A stretch of 64,000 nt of DNA, taken from NCBI RefSeq assembly GCF_030656875.1, contig NZ_CP130943.1:2542001-2606000 (forward strand), given 5' to 3'. Made by a program: the position numbers and the translations under genes. The stretch's first letter is position 1. Every line of letters begins with the position of its first letter. Positions 38,293 to 50,457 of the stretch are shown piece after piece. The stretch comes from Prescottella sp. R16 (GTDB lineage: Bacteria; Actinomycetota; Actinomycetes; Mycobacteriales; Mycobacteriaceae). The notes under the pieces are model-generated. The model was not told the origin of the DNA. It worked only from the letters and a program-made list of their open reading frames with translations, and did not search any database.

Positions 38293-38924
38293 AGGCTGCG
38301 GACCCAGTTCTCCAGCAGCTGGGCGCCGGCGTCGCCGGACTTCTCGGGGTGGAACTGGGTGGCCGACAGAGCGCCGTTCTCGACGGCGGCGAGGTACCGG
38401 TCGCCGTGCTCCGTCCACGTCAGCTTGGGCGGGGCGAGCCGTTCGGGTTCGGGTAGTTCCCATCGGCGGACGCCGTACGAGTGCACGAAGTAGAAACGGG
38501 TGTCGGCGTCCATGCCGGCGAACAGGGTGCTGTCGGCGGGCGTCTCGACGGTGTTCCAGCCCATGACGGGCAGCACGTCGGTCTGCAGGCGTTCGACGGT
38601 GCCGGGCCATTCACCGCAGCCGTCGGCTTCCACCCCGTGCTCGACGCCGCGGTCGAACAGGATCTGCATGCCGACGCAGATCCCCAGGACGGGGCGGCCC
38701 CCGGCGAGGCGTCGGCCGATGATGCGGTCGCCGCCGACCGCCTTCAGGCCCTCCATGCATGCGGCGAACGCGCCGACACCGGGGACGAGCAAACCGTCGG
38801 CGTTCACGGCGGCGTCGAAGTCCGACGTCACCTCGACGTGGGCCCCGGTGCGGGCGAGGGCGCGCTGCGCCGAGTGCAGATTTCCGGAGCCGTAGTCGAG
38901 GAGGGCAACCTTGCGTGCGGTCAT
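38289..38924 (-). CDS. hisH: Imidazole glycerol phosphate synthase glutaminase HisH
   Basis: Class I glutamine amidotransferase that feeds ammonia to HisF. 211 residues; nucleophile cysteine in [10 protein letters not shown] and the His-Glu pair in [13 protein letters not shown] 38924 begins [15 protein letters not shown], typical. The frame open upstream overlaps the transporter and is not used. Confidence 0.97.
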   Translation of the reverse strand: MTARKVALLDYGSGNLHSAQRALARTGAHVEVTSDFDAAVNADGLLVPGVGAFAACMEGLKAVGGDRIIGRRLAGGRPVLGICVGMQILFDRGVEHGVEADGCGEWPGTVERLQTDVLPVMGWNTVETPADSTLFAGMDADTRFYFVHSYGVRRWELPEPERLAPPKLTWTEHGDRYLAAVENGALSATQFHPEKSGDAGAQLLENWVRSL

Positions 38925-38989
38925 GCGCAAAACTCTATCGGCCCCGGCAGCCGGCCCCTGCGGGCGGTTCGGGAGGTTGGTTCGGGAGG

Positions 38990-40150
38990 TTACTGCGTTC
39001 CGCTCTCGGGCGATGCCGCAGCAGCAGCCCGCGGCCACACCGCGACCGGGGTCACGGCGAGCACCACGATCGCGGCGAGCCAGAACACCGCCGGATACCC
39101 CGCCGCCCCGGCGACGAACCCGAGCGCGAGCGACCCGATGCCGGTACCGCCGTCGTACGCGATGTTCCAGGCAGCACTGGCCGCACCGACCCGCTCGGGA
39201 CCCGCAGAGTCGAGCAGCGCCAGCAGGGACTCGTTCTGGACCGCCCCGAAGGCGAGACCGAACGCCGTCGCACCCGCGATCAACCCGACGTTGCCGCCCA
39301 CGCCCGCCACCGCCCCGGCCAGAGCGGCCAGTCCCGCGGCACCGACGAGCAGCGCCGGCACGAGGGTGCGGCCCACCGCGGTCCGGTCGGCGATCACACC
39401 GGACCCGTAGCGGCCGACGAGCATGGCACCGGCCGACGCCGCCAGCGCCGCCCCGACCGGCCGGTCGGCGACCGCGATCGACAGCAGCGACGACATGCCG
39501 CCGTAGGCGGCCGACACCGCGAGCATCGCGATGCACGGAATCAGCAGCACCGAGAACGGGATGCCCTTGCGGCCCGCGGGCAGGCCCGGTGCGCGCACGG
39601 CCGGCAGCAGTGAGATCGACAGCAGCGACAGGGTCGGAATCACCGCGCCCAGCACGAACACCACCGTGGCGTGCCCCGAGTCGTACAGCGCGAGCCCGAG
39701 GGGCAGCACGATCATCTGGGCGGCCGCGATCGCGACCCCGTTGGCGCCGGTGACCCGGCCCAGGAGGTTTCGCGGTGCGAGTTCGGCGAGCAGTCCGATC
39801 CCGGCGACGGTCACCAGACCGAAACCGATGCCGCGGATCGCCGATACGGCGAGCGCGGGGACGGTGTCGGTGCTCCACACGAACACCAGGGACGGCGGGC
39901 CGAGCAGCAGACAACCGACGGCGAGTACCGCCCGGTAACCGAACCTGCGCAACAGGGCCGGCACCCGCAGCTGGGTGGCCACCGTGGCCGCCATGAAGAT
40001 CGCGGTCACGCCACCGGCCGCGGCGGCCGATCCGTCGGCGTCGGCGACGGCCCGCGGCACCACCGGCAGCAACAGCGACCAGCCGCCGAACGTCGTGGCC
40101 CCCATCAGCAGGGCGATGAGGATTCCGCGGGTCCGGAGCAGCTCCCGCAT
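38990..40150 (-). CDS. MFS transporter embedded in the his operon
   Basis: 386-residue major facilitator with about twelve hydrophobic helices and the family loops [10 protein letters not shown] and [14 protein letters not shown]. The start ATG 40150 shares one base with the stop of the preceding small membrane protein (TGATG). It lies between hisB and hisH, with 65 bases to hisH, so it is co-transcribed with histidine synthesis. An amino-acid or purine/histidine exporter role is only an inference. The cargo cannot be read from sequence. Confidence 0.9.
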   Translation of the reverse strand: MRELLRTRGILIALLMGATTFGGWSLLLPVVPRAVADADGSAAAAGGVTAIFMAATVATQLRVPALLRRFGYRAVLAVGCLLLGPPSLVFVWSTDTVPALAVSAIRGIGFGLVTVAGIGLLAELAPRNLLGRVTGANGVAIAAAQMIVLPLGLALYDSGHATVVFVLGAVIPTLSLLSISLLPAVRAPGLPAGRKGIPFSVLLIPCIAMLAVSAAYGGMSSLLSIAVADRPVGAALAASAGAMLVGRYGSGVIADRTAVGRTLVPALLVGAAGLAALAGAVAGVGGNVGLIAGATAFGLAFGAVQNESLLALLDSAGPERVGAASAAWNIAYDGGTGIGSLALGFVAGAAGYPAVFWLAAIVVLAVTPVAVWPRAAAAASPESGTQ

Positions 40151-40302
40151 CAGATCAACCGCAGGATTCCCGACGCTGCGGCGAGGATCGCCAGGGCCAG
40201 AAGAACGCCGGAGGCGAGCTTGTTGACCTTCCACATCGCGTAGGCGCCGCCGATCGCGAAACCTGCCGCGAGGAACAGGATGTAGAGGAAGACCGTGCTC
40301 AT
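40150..40302 (-). CDS. Small membrane protein, 50 residues
   Basis: [21 protein letters not shown] starts a two-helix hydrophobic peptide with a short polar turn (WKVNKLASG). Lies 31 bases after hisB and overlaps the MFS start by one base. Not assigned to a family; its fixed position suggests a partner of the transporter or a his-operon peptide. Confidence 0.72.
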   Translation of the reverse strand: MSTVFLYILFLAAGFAIGGAYAMWKVNKLASGVLLALAILAAASGILRLI

Positions 40303-40333
40303 GCCGTCACACCGTTCGTTCCGCAGGCTCCGC

Positions 40334-40947
40334 TCACAGCGCGCCCTTGGTGGACGGGATCCCCGTGACCCGCGGATCGGGTTCGACGGCCTCCCGCAGC
40401 GCGCGGGCGACGGCCTTGAACTCGGCCTCGGTGATGTGGTGCTGGTCGCGGCCGTACAGCACCCGCACGTGCAGTGCGATGCGCGCGTTGGACGCGATCG
40501 ACTCGAACACGTGCCGGTTGATGACGGTCGAGTACGGCACGCCCGGGTAGCCGCCGATGACGGCGTGCAGCATGTGCTCGGGTTCGCCGGTGTGCACGCA
40601 GTACGGCCGGCCGGACACGTCGACGGACGCGTGCGCGAGGGTTTCGTCCATCGGGATGAACGCGTCACCGAAGCGGCGGATGCCCTTCTTGTCGCCGAGT
40701 GCCTGCCCGAGCGCCTGCCCGAGCACGATCGCGGTGTCCTCGACGGTGTGGTGGGCGTCGATCTCGATGTCGCCCTTCGCGTGCACCGTCAGGTCGAAGC
40801 TGGCGTGCGCGCCGAGTGCGGTGAGCATGTGGTCGAAGAACGGGATCCCGGTGGAAATATCGGTCTTCCCGGTGCCGTCGAGGTTCAGCTCGACGACAAT
40901 GCTCGACTCCCGCGTCGTGCGTTCGACGCGTGCGATCCGATCACTCA

Positions 40948-40948
<1 letters not shown>
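40334..40948 (-). CDS. hisB: Imidazoleglycerol-phosphate dehydratase
   Basis: Manganese-dependent dehydration of IGP. About 204 residues, dehydratase only (no fused phosphatase, as in actinobacteria). Metal motifs [25 protein letters not shown] and a second pair in [22 protein letters not shown] sequence. ATG 40948 overlaps the hisC stop by one base. GTG 40951 is an alternative. Confidence 0.96.
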
Positions 40949-43403
<2,455 letters not shown>

Positions 43404-43575
43404 GAGAGGTCCTCTCTGGAGAACGGGGTTCGCCTCGATTATCCGTGATCGGCGCACGGCGGTCGCCTTCCGGTCCCTTCTGCGGGCCGAGCAGCGGGTG
43501 AACTGCCGCTACCCGGAAAGATACCCGCTCGGACGGGGACGTTCCCGACCGTGCCCGGCCCTGTACTGTCGCTCC

Positions 43576-44193
43576 GTGTCGTGGCAGCTCTGGTCGGCGT
43601 TCTTCGGCGCCGCCTGGGTGATCAGCCTGTCGCCGGGGGCCGGCGCGATCGCGTCGATGTCGACGGGCCTGCAGCACGGGTTCCGGCGCGGCTACTGGAA
43701 CATTCTGGGACTGCAGCTCGCGTTGCTCCTGCAGATCGCGATCGTCGCCGCCGGGGTGGGCGCACTCCTGGCCGGCTCCACCACGGCGTTCCTGGCCGTG
43801 AAATGGTTCGGCGTCGCCTATCTCGCGTATCTCGGTGTGCGGCAGTGGCGTTCGACGCCCGCCGAGATGGAGGTGGCGGCCGGGGACGGGCGGGCGTCGG
43901 CCGTGGCGCTGGTGACGCGTGCGTTCCTCGTCAATGCGAGCAACCCGAAGGCGATCGTGTTCATGCTCGCGGTGCTGCCGCAGTTCCTGGACCCGTCCGC
44001 CCCGCTGCTGCCGCAGTACGCGCTCATGGCCGCCACCATGGTGGCCGTCGACGTCGCCGTGATGACGGGCTACACCGGGCTCGCGTCCAGGCTGCTGCGC
44101 CTGCTGCGGTCCCCGCGCCAGCAGCGCGTCACGAACCGGGTGTTCGCTGCCCTGTTCTTCGTCGCCGCCGCGGCCCTCGCTGCGGCGGTGTGA
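43576..44193 (+). CDS. LysE/RhtB-family amino-acid exporter
   Basis: 205 residues, about six hydrophobic helices, with the LysE signature near the start (SPGAGAIASMSTGLQHGFRRG) and the conserved NASNPKAIVFMLAVLPQF. Exports amino acids or related metabolites. GTG 43576 begins VSWQLWSAFFG, close to where relatives start. Divergent from hisD, leaving about 170 bases for both promoters. The cargo is unknown. Confidence 0.88.
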   Translation: MSWQLWSAFFGAAWVISLSPGAGAIASMSTGLQHGFRRGYWNILGLQLALLLQIAIVAAGVGALLAGSTTAFLAVKWFGVAYLAYLGVRQWRSTPAEMEVAAGDGRASAVALVTRAFLVNASNPKAIVFMLAVLPQFLDPSAPLLPQYALMAATMVAVDVAVMTGYTGLASRLLRLLRSPRQQRVTNRVFAALFFVAAAALAAAV

Positions 44194-44211
44194 GGGCGCC
44201 CGACCCGACGG

Positions 44212-44826
44212 CTACCGCACGAACGTCGCCGCCGTCAGCGCCGCGACCTCGTCGAGCCACGCCGCCCGTTGCGCGTCGTCGGCGTCGGTGACCGGGCGCA
44301 GCACCCGGCGGACGAACACCGGATCGCCCAGATACGGGGCGAGGCAGTTCCCCCAGATCGCGGCGAGCGGATCGCCGAACACCGCGTCCTCACGCTCGGC
44401 GGTGGTGTCCGACGTGTTCACCACCAGCATCTGCCGGACCGTGACCAGACTCTCGGGCACGCCGGTCGCATCCGGGAGCCGGTACGCCACTCCGGGCACG
44501 ACAACCCGGTCCATCCAGCCCGCCAGGATCGCGGGCGGCTTGCCCCACCAGTTGGGGTGCACGACGACCAGTCCGGCGGCGTCCCGGAGTTCGGTGCGGT
44601 GACGTCCCACCACCGTGTCCGCCTCCCGGGCCAGATACGACTCGACGGACTCCCCGGTCGTGTACGCCTCCTCCGCGGACACGACCGGATCGAACCGTTC
44701 CGCGTACAGGTCGTGGAACCGCACGTCGAGGCCGGATCCGGTGAGCACCGTCCGGATCCGGTCCGCGAGCGCGTGACAGTAGCTGTCGCTCCGCGGGTGT
44801 GCGAGGAGCAACATCACATGCGACAC
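44212..44826 (-). CDS. NAD(P)H-dependent oxidoreductase (flavodoxin-like, NQO1/KefF type)
   Basis: 204 residues with flavodoxin-like fold motifs: LLLAHPRSDSYCHALADRI for the FMN/FAD phosphate and VVVHPNWWGKPPAILAGWMDRV, typical of quinone reductases. Lies 12 bases after nadC in the same direction, so probably co-transcribed with nadABC. Confidence 0.87.
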   Translation of the reverse strand: MSHVMLLLAHPRSDSYCHALADRIRTVLTGSGLDVRFHDLYAERFDPVVSAEEAYTTGESVESYLAREADTVVGRHRTELRDAAGLVVVHPNWWGKPPAILAGWMDRVVVPGVAYRLPDATGVPESLVTVRQMLVVNTSDTTAEREDAVFGDPLAAIWGNCLAPYLGDPVFVRRVLRPVTDADDAQRAAWLDEVAALTAATFVR

Positions 44827-44838
44827 CGACGGCGGCCC

Positions 44839-45702
44839 TTACATGTCCAGGCCGAGGTCGAGCACCGTCACCGAGTGGGTGAGCGCGCCGACGGCGAGGT
44901 AGTCGACGCCGGTCGCGGCGTAGTCGGCGGCCATGTCGAGCGTCAGCCCGCCGGAGGACTCGAGCTTGGTGGACGGCGAGACCGTGTCGCGCCGCTGCAC
45001 CGCGGTCTGCGTCTGCCACAGCGGAAAGTTGTCCAGCAGAACGAGTTCCGCACCCTCGGCGAGGACCGCGTCGAGCTGTTCGAGGGTGTCGACCTCCACC
45101 TCGCACTCGAGATCGGGGGCCGCGGCCTTCACCGCGCGCAGCGCCGCCACGATCGACCCGGCCGCCACGACGTGGTTGTCCTTGATCAGCGCCGCGTCAC
45201 CGAGACCCATCCGATGGTTGACGCCGCCCCCGGCCCGGACCGCGTACTTCTGCAGCCCGCGCAGCCCGGGCAGCGTCTTGCGGCTGTCCCGGATCTTGCA
45301 GTCGGTGCCGTCGACGGCGTCGACCCATGCCGCCGTCGCGGTCGCGATCCCGGACAGGTGGCACATCAGGTTGAGCATCGTGCGCTCCGCGGTGAGCAGC
45401 GCCAACGTCGGCGCCTTCACCGTGAGCACGGCGTCGCCCGGCGCGACCCGGGTGCCGTCGGCGACCCGATGGACCACCTCGTAGTTGCCGGCGCCGATCA
45501 CCTCGTCGAGCACCACCAGACCCACGTCGACACCGGCGACGGTGCCGGCGGCACGGCTGACGACGGACGCCGCGGTGACCGCGTCGGCGGGAACCGTGGC
45601 CACCGACGTGACGTCCGGGCCGTAGCGGAGGTCCTCGTCGAGCGCGGTGCGCACCAGCGCGAGCGTCTCCTGCGGATCGAGGCGGTCCTGCGTGTCGGTC
45701 AC
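44839..45702 (-). CDS. nadC: Nicotinate-nucleotide pyrophosphorylase (carboxylating)
   Basis: Converts quinolinate and PRPP to nicotinate mononucleotide. 287 residues. Motifs HLSGIATATA, TRKTLPGLR-type IRDSRKTLPGLRGLQK and VRAGGGVNHRMGLGDAALIKDNH carry the quinolinate- and PRPP-binding basic residues. The start GTG overlaps the nadB stop by 4 bases. Confidence 0.97.
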   Translation of the reverse strand: MTDTQDRLDPQETLALVRTALDEDLRYGPDVTSVATVPADAVTAASVVSRAAGTVAGVDVGLVVLDEVIGAGNYEVVHRVADGTRVAPGDAVLTVKAPTLALLTAERTMLNLMCHLSGIATATAAWVDAVDGTDCKIRDSRKTLPGLRGLQKYAVRAGGGVNHRMGLGDAALIKDNHVVAAGSIVAALRAVKAAAPDLECEVEVDTLEQLDAVLAEGAELVLLDNFPLWQTQTAVQRRDTVSPSTKLESSGGLTLDMAADYAATGVDYLAVGALTHSVTVLDLGLDM

Positions 45703-47285
45703 TGTGCTCCTATCGATAGGGGTGTGTCGACGTCGACCACCTCGAGTTCGCCGTCACGGTCGATCCGAACGGGAAGGCTGCGCCGGAACATCTCGGACGT
45801 GTCCGGGTGGTCGACGCGAGTATGACAGCCGCGGCTCTCCCTGCGCGCTGCCGCCGCCAGCACCAGTGCGGACGCCGCGACCGTGAGCGCGGTGTCCTCG
45901 AGTACCCGGCCGTTGCCGGCGGCGGTGACCGTCCCGGACCGCAGTTCACCGGCCACCGCGTCGAGGCCCGCCCCGTCGCGGACGACGGACGCGTGCGCGG
46001 TCATCAGGGACTGCAGTCGCTCGCGGGGAGCCCGCCTCCGGAACGGCAGCAGCAGATCGTCCGCCTCCACCGCGAGACTCGCCCGCTCCACCGCGGCGTG
46101 CCCGACCCGCTCCCCCACGACCAGGCCCTCGAGGAGGCTGTTGGACGCGAGCCGGTTGGCGCCGTGCAGACCGGTGCGGGCCACCTCTCCGGCCGCGAAC
46201 AGCCCCGGGATCCCGGTGCGGCCGTGGACGTCGGTGACGATCCCGCCGCACGAGTAGTGCGCGGCCGGGGCGACCGGGATCAGCTGCTGCGCCGGGTCGA
46301 TGCCCGCCTCCAGGCACGACGCGGTGACCGTCGGGAACCGGGCCGCGAACCCGGACAGGTGCCGGGCGTCGAGGTACACGTGGTCGGCCCCGGTCTCCCG
46401 CAGCCGGCGGGCGATGGCTCGGGAGACGACGTCGCGGGGCGCGAGATCACCCTGCGGGTGCACGCCCTCGGTGACCGAGCGGCCGTCGACGTCGACGAGC
46501 CGGGCACCCTCACCGCGCACGGCCTCGCTCACCAGCGGGCGCCGTCCGGTGCCGCCGGCCGCGAACAGCACCGTGGGATGGAACTGGACGAATTCGAGGT
46601 CGGCGACCGTCGCGCCCGCCTCGAGCGCGAGAGCGATACCGTCCCCGGTCGCACCCTCCGGGTTGGTGCTGCACGAGTACAGCTGGCCGAGTCCGCCGGT
46701 CGCGAGTACCACCGTCGGCGCATGGACCACCCCGAGTCCCTTGTCGGACACCACGATCACACCGGTGACGCCGTGGGCGCCGGTGGTGACGCGGGCCGCG
46801 GCGGCGCCGAACATCACCGGCATGCCGGCGGCGTTCAGGGCCCGCTGCACCTCGGCGCCGGTCGCGTCGCCACCGGCGTGCACGATCCGGCGGGTGCTGT
46901 GCCCGCCCTCGCGGGTCCGGGAGACGGCGCCGTCGGACCCGGTGTCGAACACCGCGCCCAGCGCGGTGAGCGCCGCGAACGCCTCCCGGCCGGCGGACAC
47001 GATCGATCGGACCGCTGCCTCGTCGCACAGTCCGACACCCGCGACGCACGTGTCACCGGTGTGCGAATCCACCGAGTCGGTGCGCGGATCCCCCACCACC
47101 GCGATGCCGCCCTGCGCGTACTGCGTCGCGGTGTCGGTGGGGCCGCCCTTGCTCAGCACGAGCACCTTCAGTCCCCGCTGGGCGGCGGTGCGGGCCGCGG
47201 TCAGGCCGGCGACCCCGCCGCCGACGACGACCAGGTCCGCACGGGCCTCCCACTGCACCCCGTCGTTCCCGGCCGCGGCGACCAC
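45699..47285 (-). CDS. nadB: L-aspartate oxidase
   Basis: FAD enzyme oxidising aspartate to iminoaspartate, first step of de novo NAD synthesis. 528 residues from GTG 47285. FAD motif VVVGGGVAGLTAART, then TATQYAQGGIAVV, PRDVVSRAIA and GLHGANRLASNSLLEGLVVG. The start shares one base with the nadA stop (TAGTG); the frame further upstream is a shadow of nadA. Confidence 0.97.
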   Translation of the reverse strand: MVAAAGNDGVQWEARADLVVVGGGVAGLTAARTAAQRGLKVLVLSKGGPTDTATQYAQGGIAVVGDPRTDSVDSHTGDTCVAGVGLCDEAAVRSIVSAGREAFAALTALGAVFDTGSDGAVSRTREGGHSTRRIVHAGGDATGAEVQRALNAAGMPVMFGAAAARVTTGAHGVTGVIVVSDKGLGVVHAPTVVLATGGLGQLYSCSTNPEGATGDGIALALEAGATVADLEFVQFHPTVLFAAGGTGRRPLVSEAVRGEGARLVDVDGRSVTEGVHPQGDLAPRDVVSRAIARRLRETGADHVYLDARHLSGFAARFPTVTASCLEAGIDPAQQLIPVAPAAHYSCGGIVTDVHGRTGIPGLFAAGEVARTGLHGANRLASNSLLEGLVVGERVGHAAVERASLAVEADDLLLPFRRRAPRERLQSLMTAHASVVRDGAGLDAVAGELRSGTVTAAGNGRVLEDTALTVAASALVLAAAARRESRGCHTRVDHPDTSEMFRRSLPVRIDRDGELEVVDVDTPLSIGAQ

Positions 47286-48319
47286 TACTCGCCTCCGCCC
47301 GGGTTTCCGATCTCGATCATGCGCTGCACGGACTTGCGGGCCCGATCCGCGACGTCGGGGGCGACGTGGACCTCGTCCTTGTTCTCCACCAGGCAGCGCA
47401 GCAGTGCGGCCGGGGTGATCATCTTCATGTACGGGCACGACGCGCGATCGTTGACGGCCTGGAAATCGACGTCCGGCGCGGCCTTGCGCAGCTGGTGCAG
47501 CATGCCGACCTCGGTGGCGACGAGAACCTGCTTGGCGCCGGTCTCACGGGCCGCGTCGAGCATGCCGCCGGTCGAGAGGATCTTGACCTTGTCCTCGGGC
47601 ACGAAACCCTCACCTGCGAGGTACAGAGCCGAAGTGGCGCAACCACATTCGGGGTGCACGAACAGTTCGGCGTCCGGGTGGCTCTTCGACTTGGCGGTGA
47701 GCTCGTCACCGTTGATGCCGGCGTGCACGTGGCACTCGCCCGCCCAGATGTGCATGTTCTCGCGGCCGGTGACGCGCTTGACGTGGGCGCCGAGGAACTG
47801 GTCCGGCAGGAACAGCACCTCCCGGTCCGGGTCGATCGATGCGACGACGTCGACCGCGTTCGACGACGTGCAGCAGATGTCCGTGAGGCCCTTCACCTCG
47901 GCAGTGGTGTTGACGTACGACACCACCAGCGCGTCCGGGTGCTCGGCCTTCCACTCGCGCAGCTGGTCGGCGGTGATCGAGTCGGCGAGCGAGCAGCCGG
48001 CCCGCTCGTCCGGGATCAGCACCGTCTTCTCGGGGCTGAGGATCTTGGCGGTCTCGGCCATGAAGTGCACGCCACAGAACACGATCGTGCCCTCTTCGGC
48101 CTCGGCCGCGATACGCGAGAGCGCCAGCGAGTCACCGACGTGGTCGGCGACGTCCTGGATCTCGGGCAGCTGGTAGTTGTGCGCCAGGATCGTGGCGTTG
48201 CGTTCCTTCGCCAGACGACGCACCTCGGCCGCCCACTCGGGTCCGGCCTCGACGCCGGTGTATCCACCGGGGCCGTCCTGGATCTGTTCGGTTGCACCCG
48301 CCCACACCGTCGATGTCAT
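47285..48319 (-). CDS. nadA: Quinolinate synthase
   Basis: 4Fe-4S enzyme that condenses iminoaspartate and DHAP to quinolinate. 344 residues. Conserved cysteines in [17 protein letters not shown] and [20 protein letters not shown] is family-typical. ATG 48319 has AAGGAG 6 bases upstream. First gene of nadA-nadB-nadC, divergent from the Nudix-related regulator. Confidence 0.97.
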   Translation of the reverse strand: MTSTVWAGATEQIQDGPGGYTGVEAGPEWAAEVRRLAKERNATILAHNYQLPEIQDVADHVGDSLALSRIAAEAEEGTIVFCGVHFMAETAKILSPEKTVLIPDERAGCSLADSITADQLREWKAEHPDALVVSYVNTTAEVKGLTDICCTSSNAVDVVASIDPDREVLFLPDQFLGAHVKRVTGRENMHIWAGECHVHAGINGDELTAKSKSHPDAELFVHPECGCATSALYLAGEGFVPEDKVKILSTGGMLDAARETGAKQVLVATEVGMLHQLRKAAPDVDFQAVNDRASCPYMKMITPAALLRCLVENKDEVHVAPDVADRARKSVQRMIEIGNPGGGE

Positions 48320-48399
48320 GGCCACTCCTTGTTCGTGGGACTGCCCGGCAGTCCTGTTGCTCCAACCCGGGCGGGCCGGCTCGAATTTCCGAAATCGAG

Positions 48400-48422
48400 G
48401 TTTTCGACTTAGGATCGAAAAC
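48400..48422. promoter_or_regulatory. Probable NrtR/NdnR operator
   Basis: Perfect inverted repeat GTTTTCGA-N7-TCGAAAAC (arms 48400-48407 and 48415-48422), touching the regulator ATG at 48423 and about 80 bases before nadA. Size and position fit an NrtR-type operator. An imperfect partner (TCGAATTT...AAATCGA, 48381-48398) lies beside it. Confidence 0.75.
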
Positions 48423-49124
48423 ATGCCACATGGTAGCACCGTCCACGAAGTCCTCACCGCGGTGTTCCAGGTTCGCCCGGCATCGGGCGGCGTCACCGCA
48501 GGTGACGAGCTCATGGTCCTGCTGTGGCAGCGCGCACTCGACCCGCAGTCCGGAACGTGGTCGCTGCCCGGTGGAACCCTCGGCGACGACGAGGACCTGG
48601 CCACCTCCGCCCGGCGTCAGCTCGCCGAGAAGGTCGACGTCCGCGACGTCGCGCACCTCGAACAACTCTCGGTGTTCAGCGACCCGCACCGAGTGCCCGG
48701 TGACCGCCGCATCGCGTCCACCTACCTGGGACTGGTGCCGCTGCCCGCGGACCCCCAACTCCCCCCGGACACCGCCTGGCACCCCGTGTCCGCGCTGCCG
48801 CCGATGTCGTTCGACCACGGCACCGTCGTCGAGTACGCCCGCACCCGCCTGGCCGCGAAACTGTCCTACACCAACATCGCGTTCGCCCTCGCGCCGGACG
48901 AGTTCACCCTGTCAACCCTGCGCGACATCTATTGCGCCGCACTGGGATACCAGGTCGACACCACCAACCTGCAGCGCGTCCTCACCCGGCGCCGGGTCAT
49001 CACCGCCACCGGCCACACCGCCCGCTCCGGCCGTTCCGGTGGCCGGCCCGCCGCGCTCTACCGCTTCACCGACGCCCGCCTGCGCATCACCGACGAGTTC
49101 GCGGCCCTGCGTCCGCCGGGCTGA
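48423..49124 (+). CDS. Nudix-related transcriptional regulator of NAD synthesis (NrtR/NdnR)
   Basis: 233 residues: an N-terminal Nudix fold (to about 145) and a C-terminal winged helix ([15 protein letters not shown], then [12 protein letters not shown]). The Nudix box is degenerate ([20 protein letters not shown]; the catalytic REx-EE is RQxx-EK), so it probably senses an NAD-related ligand rather than hydrolysing it. Corynebacterial NdnR is a known repressor of nad genes, and the divergent position with an operator supports that role. The ATG directly follows the operator, so the mRNA may be leaderless. The 3' end overlaps a convergent TetR gene by 38 bases. Confidence 0.88.
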   Translation: MPHGSTVHEVLTAVFQVRPASGGVTAGDELMVLLWQRALDPQSGTWSLPGGTLGDDEDLATSARRQLAEKVDVRDVAHLEQLSVFSDPHRVPGDRRIASTYLGLVPLPADPQLPPDTAWHPVSALPPMSFDHGTVVEYARTRLAAKLSYTNIAFALAPDEFTLSTLRDIYCAALGYQVDTTNLQRVLTRRRVITATGHTARSGRSGGRPAALYRFTDARLRITDEFAALRPPG

Positions 49125-49665
49125 GCGCGCGGTCGACGACCTGCCCGACGAGCTCGTCCGTGTCGACGCCCGGGATCGCGAGTCCCAGCGAACCGGTCGA
49201 CGCCAGTACCGCGATGCCGTGGACACCCACCCACAGGGTCGCGGCGGACGCGTCGGCGTCGTCGACGCCGGCGCCGTTCTCGATGAGCGTCACGAGCCAC
49301 CGGAAGAGCGGGCGGGACACGTTCCGCAGTTCGGCACCCGCCCCCTCGAGCAGGTCGTGCCGGAACATGAGCGTGAACATCGCCGGACGCCGCACCGCGA
49401 AGTCGACGTAGGTGCGGGCCACCTCCGTGACGGCATGGTCGGACCGCTCGGCCGTGGCCGCGAGTTCGCCCGCGAGATCCCGCAGCCCGACGTCCGCGAT
49501 CGCTGCGAGCAGGCTGCGGTGCGTCGGAAACCAGCGGCGCGGTGCACCGTGCGAGACGCCCGCCCGGCGCGCGATCTCCCGCAATCCGATGTTCGGGTCT
49601 CCCGACTCCTCGAGCAGTTCGACGCCGGCCGTCACCAGCGCATTCCTTGTTTCTCCCGGCTGCAC
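49087..49665 (-). CDS. TetR-family transcriptional regulator
   Basis: About 192 residues. N-terminal helix-turn-helix IGLREIARRAGVSHGAPRRWFP and the following LLAAIADVGLRDL, then a C-terminal ligand-binding helical domain. GTG 49665 is chosen because it begins MQPGETRNALV, but GTG 49683 is possible. Both lie inside a tandem repeat that is probably its own operator, shared with the divergent acyltransferase gene. Ligand unknown, possibly acyl/lipid-related from context. Confidence 0.87.
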   Translation of the reverse strand: MQPGETRNALVTAGVELLEESGDPNIGLREIARRAGVSHGAPRRWFPTHRSLLAAIADVGLRDLAGELAATAERSDHAVTEVARTYVDFAVRRPAMFTLMFRHDLLEGAGAELRNVSRPLFRWLVTLIENGAGVDDADASAATLWVGVHGIAVLASTGSLGLAIPGVDTDELVGQVVDRALSPADAGPRTRR

Positions 49666-49701
49666 GTAGACAGTGTCTCCCACTTCACGTAGACAGTGTC
49701 T
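49663..49701. promoter_or_regulatory. Tandem TetR operators
   Basis: CACGTAGACAGTGTCT occurs twice (49663-49678 and 49686-49701; period 23). Each contains the palindrome AGACA-G-TGTCT. The second copy ends directly before the acyltransferase ATG (49702) and the first overlaps the TetR start, so repression of both genes is likely. Confidence 0.8.
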
Positions 49702-50373
49702 ATGCCTTCTCGATCAGACCTCTCGTACGCGCTGTGCCGATACGTCCTCATCGGACCGGCGTTGCGCCTGCTCGGACGCCCCCGCATCGTGGGCCGCGAA
49801 CACATCCCCCGCACGGGCGCGGTGATCCTGGCCGCCAACCACCTGGCCGTCTCGGACTCCTTCTATCTCGCCCTCGCCGCGCGGCGGCCGACGATGTTCC
49901 TCGCCAAAGCCGAATACTTCGAGGGCACCGGGACGATCGCGGCCGTCCGGCGACGGTTCCTGCACCTGCTCGGCCAGATTCCCGTCGACCGGCGCGGTGG
50001 CCATGCGTCCGCCGCCGCCCTGGACGCGGCCGTCGACATCGTGTCCCGAGGCGGCGCGTGGGGCATCCACCCCGAGGGCACCCGCTCACCGGACGGGCGC
50101 CTGTACCGGGGGCGCACCGGCGCGGTCCGGGTGGCGCTGGAGACCGGGACACCCCTGGTCCCCGTGGCGATCACCGGCACGGCACGACACCCTTCGGTAA
50201 CGCAGCAGCGACGCCGGGTGGTCGTTCGGATTCTTCCGCCCATGGATCTGACACTCTTCCGCGACATGGGCTCTCCCGGGGTCCGGGCCGCCACCGACAC
50301 CCTCATGCGCACGATCGGCGGCCACACCGGACAGGAACAGGTCGACGAGTACGCGAAATCGTGGACGCAGTGA
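49702..50373 (+). CDS. 1-acyl-sn-glycerol-3-phosphate acyltransferase family protein
   Basis: 223 residues, PlsC-type acyltransferase. Motif I is NHLAVSD (the usual HxxxxD with H and D spaced as NHLAVSDS), the second motif gives GIHPEGTRSPDG, and PLVPVAITG follows. It would add a fatty acyl group to lysophosphatidate or a related acceptor at the membrane. Its ATG abuts a TetR operator, so the mRNA may be leaderless and repressed. Confidence 0.9.
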   Translation: MPSRSDLSYALCRYVLIGPALRLLGRPRIVGREHIPRTGAVILAANHLAVSDSFYLALAARRPTMFLAKAEYFEGTGTIAAVRRRFLHLLGQIPVDRRGGHASAAALDAAVDIVSRGGAWGIHPEGTRSPDGRLYRGRTGAVRVALETGTPLVPVAITGTARHPSVTQQRRRVVVRILPPMDLTLFRDMGSPGVRAATDTLMRTIGGHTGQEQVDEYAKSWTQ

Positions 50374-50457
50374 TCTACGCCGCCGCATTGCGGGAGAGAC
50401 AATCGTCCTCGACGACGAGGAGGGCGGCTTCGAGTCCGACGGCTCCGTCCGATGGCT

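Noticed and set aside
43512-43540. GGGTAT on the minus strand upstream of hisD
   Set aside because: No GTTT-like -35 at 15-17 bases, so it is not supported as a SigF promoter.
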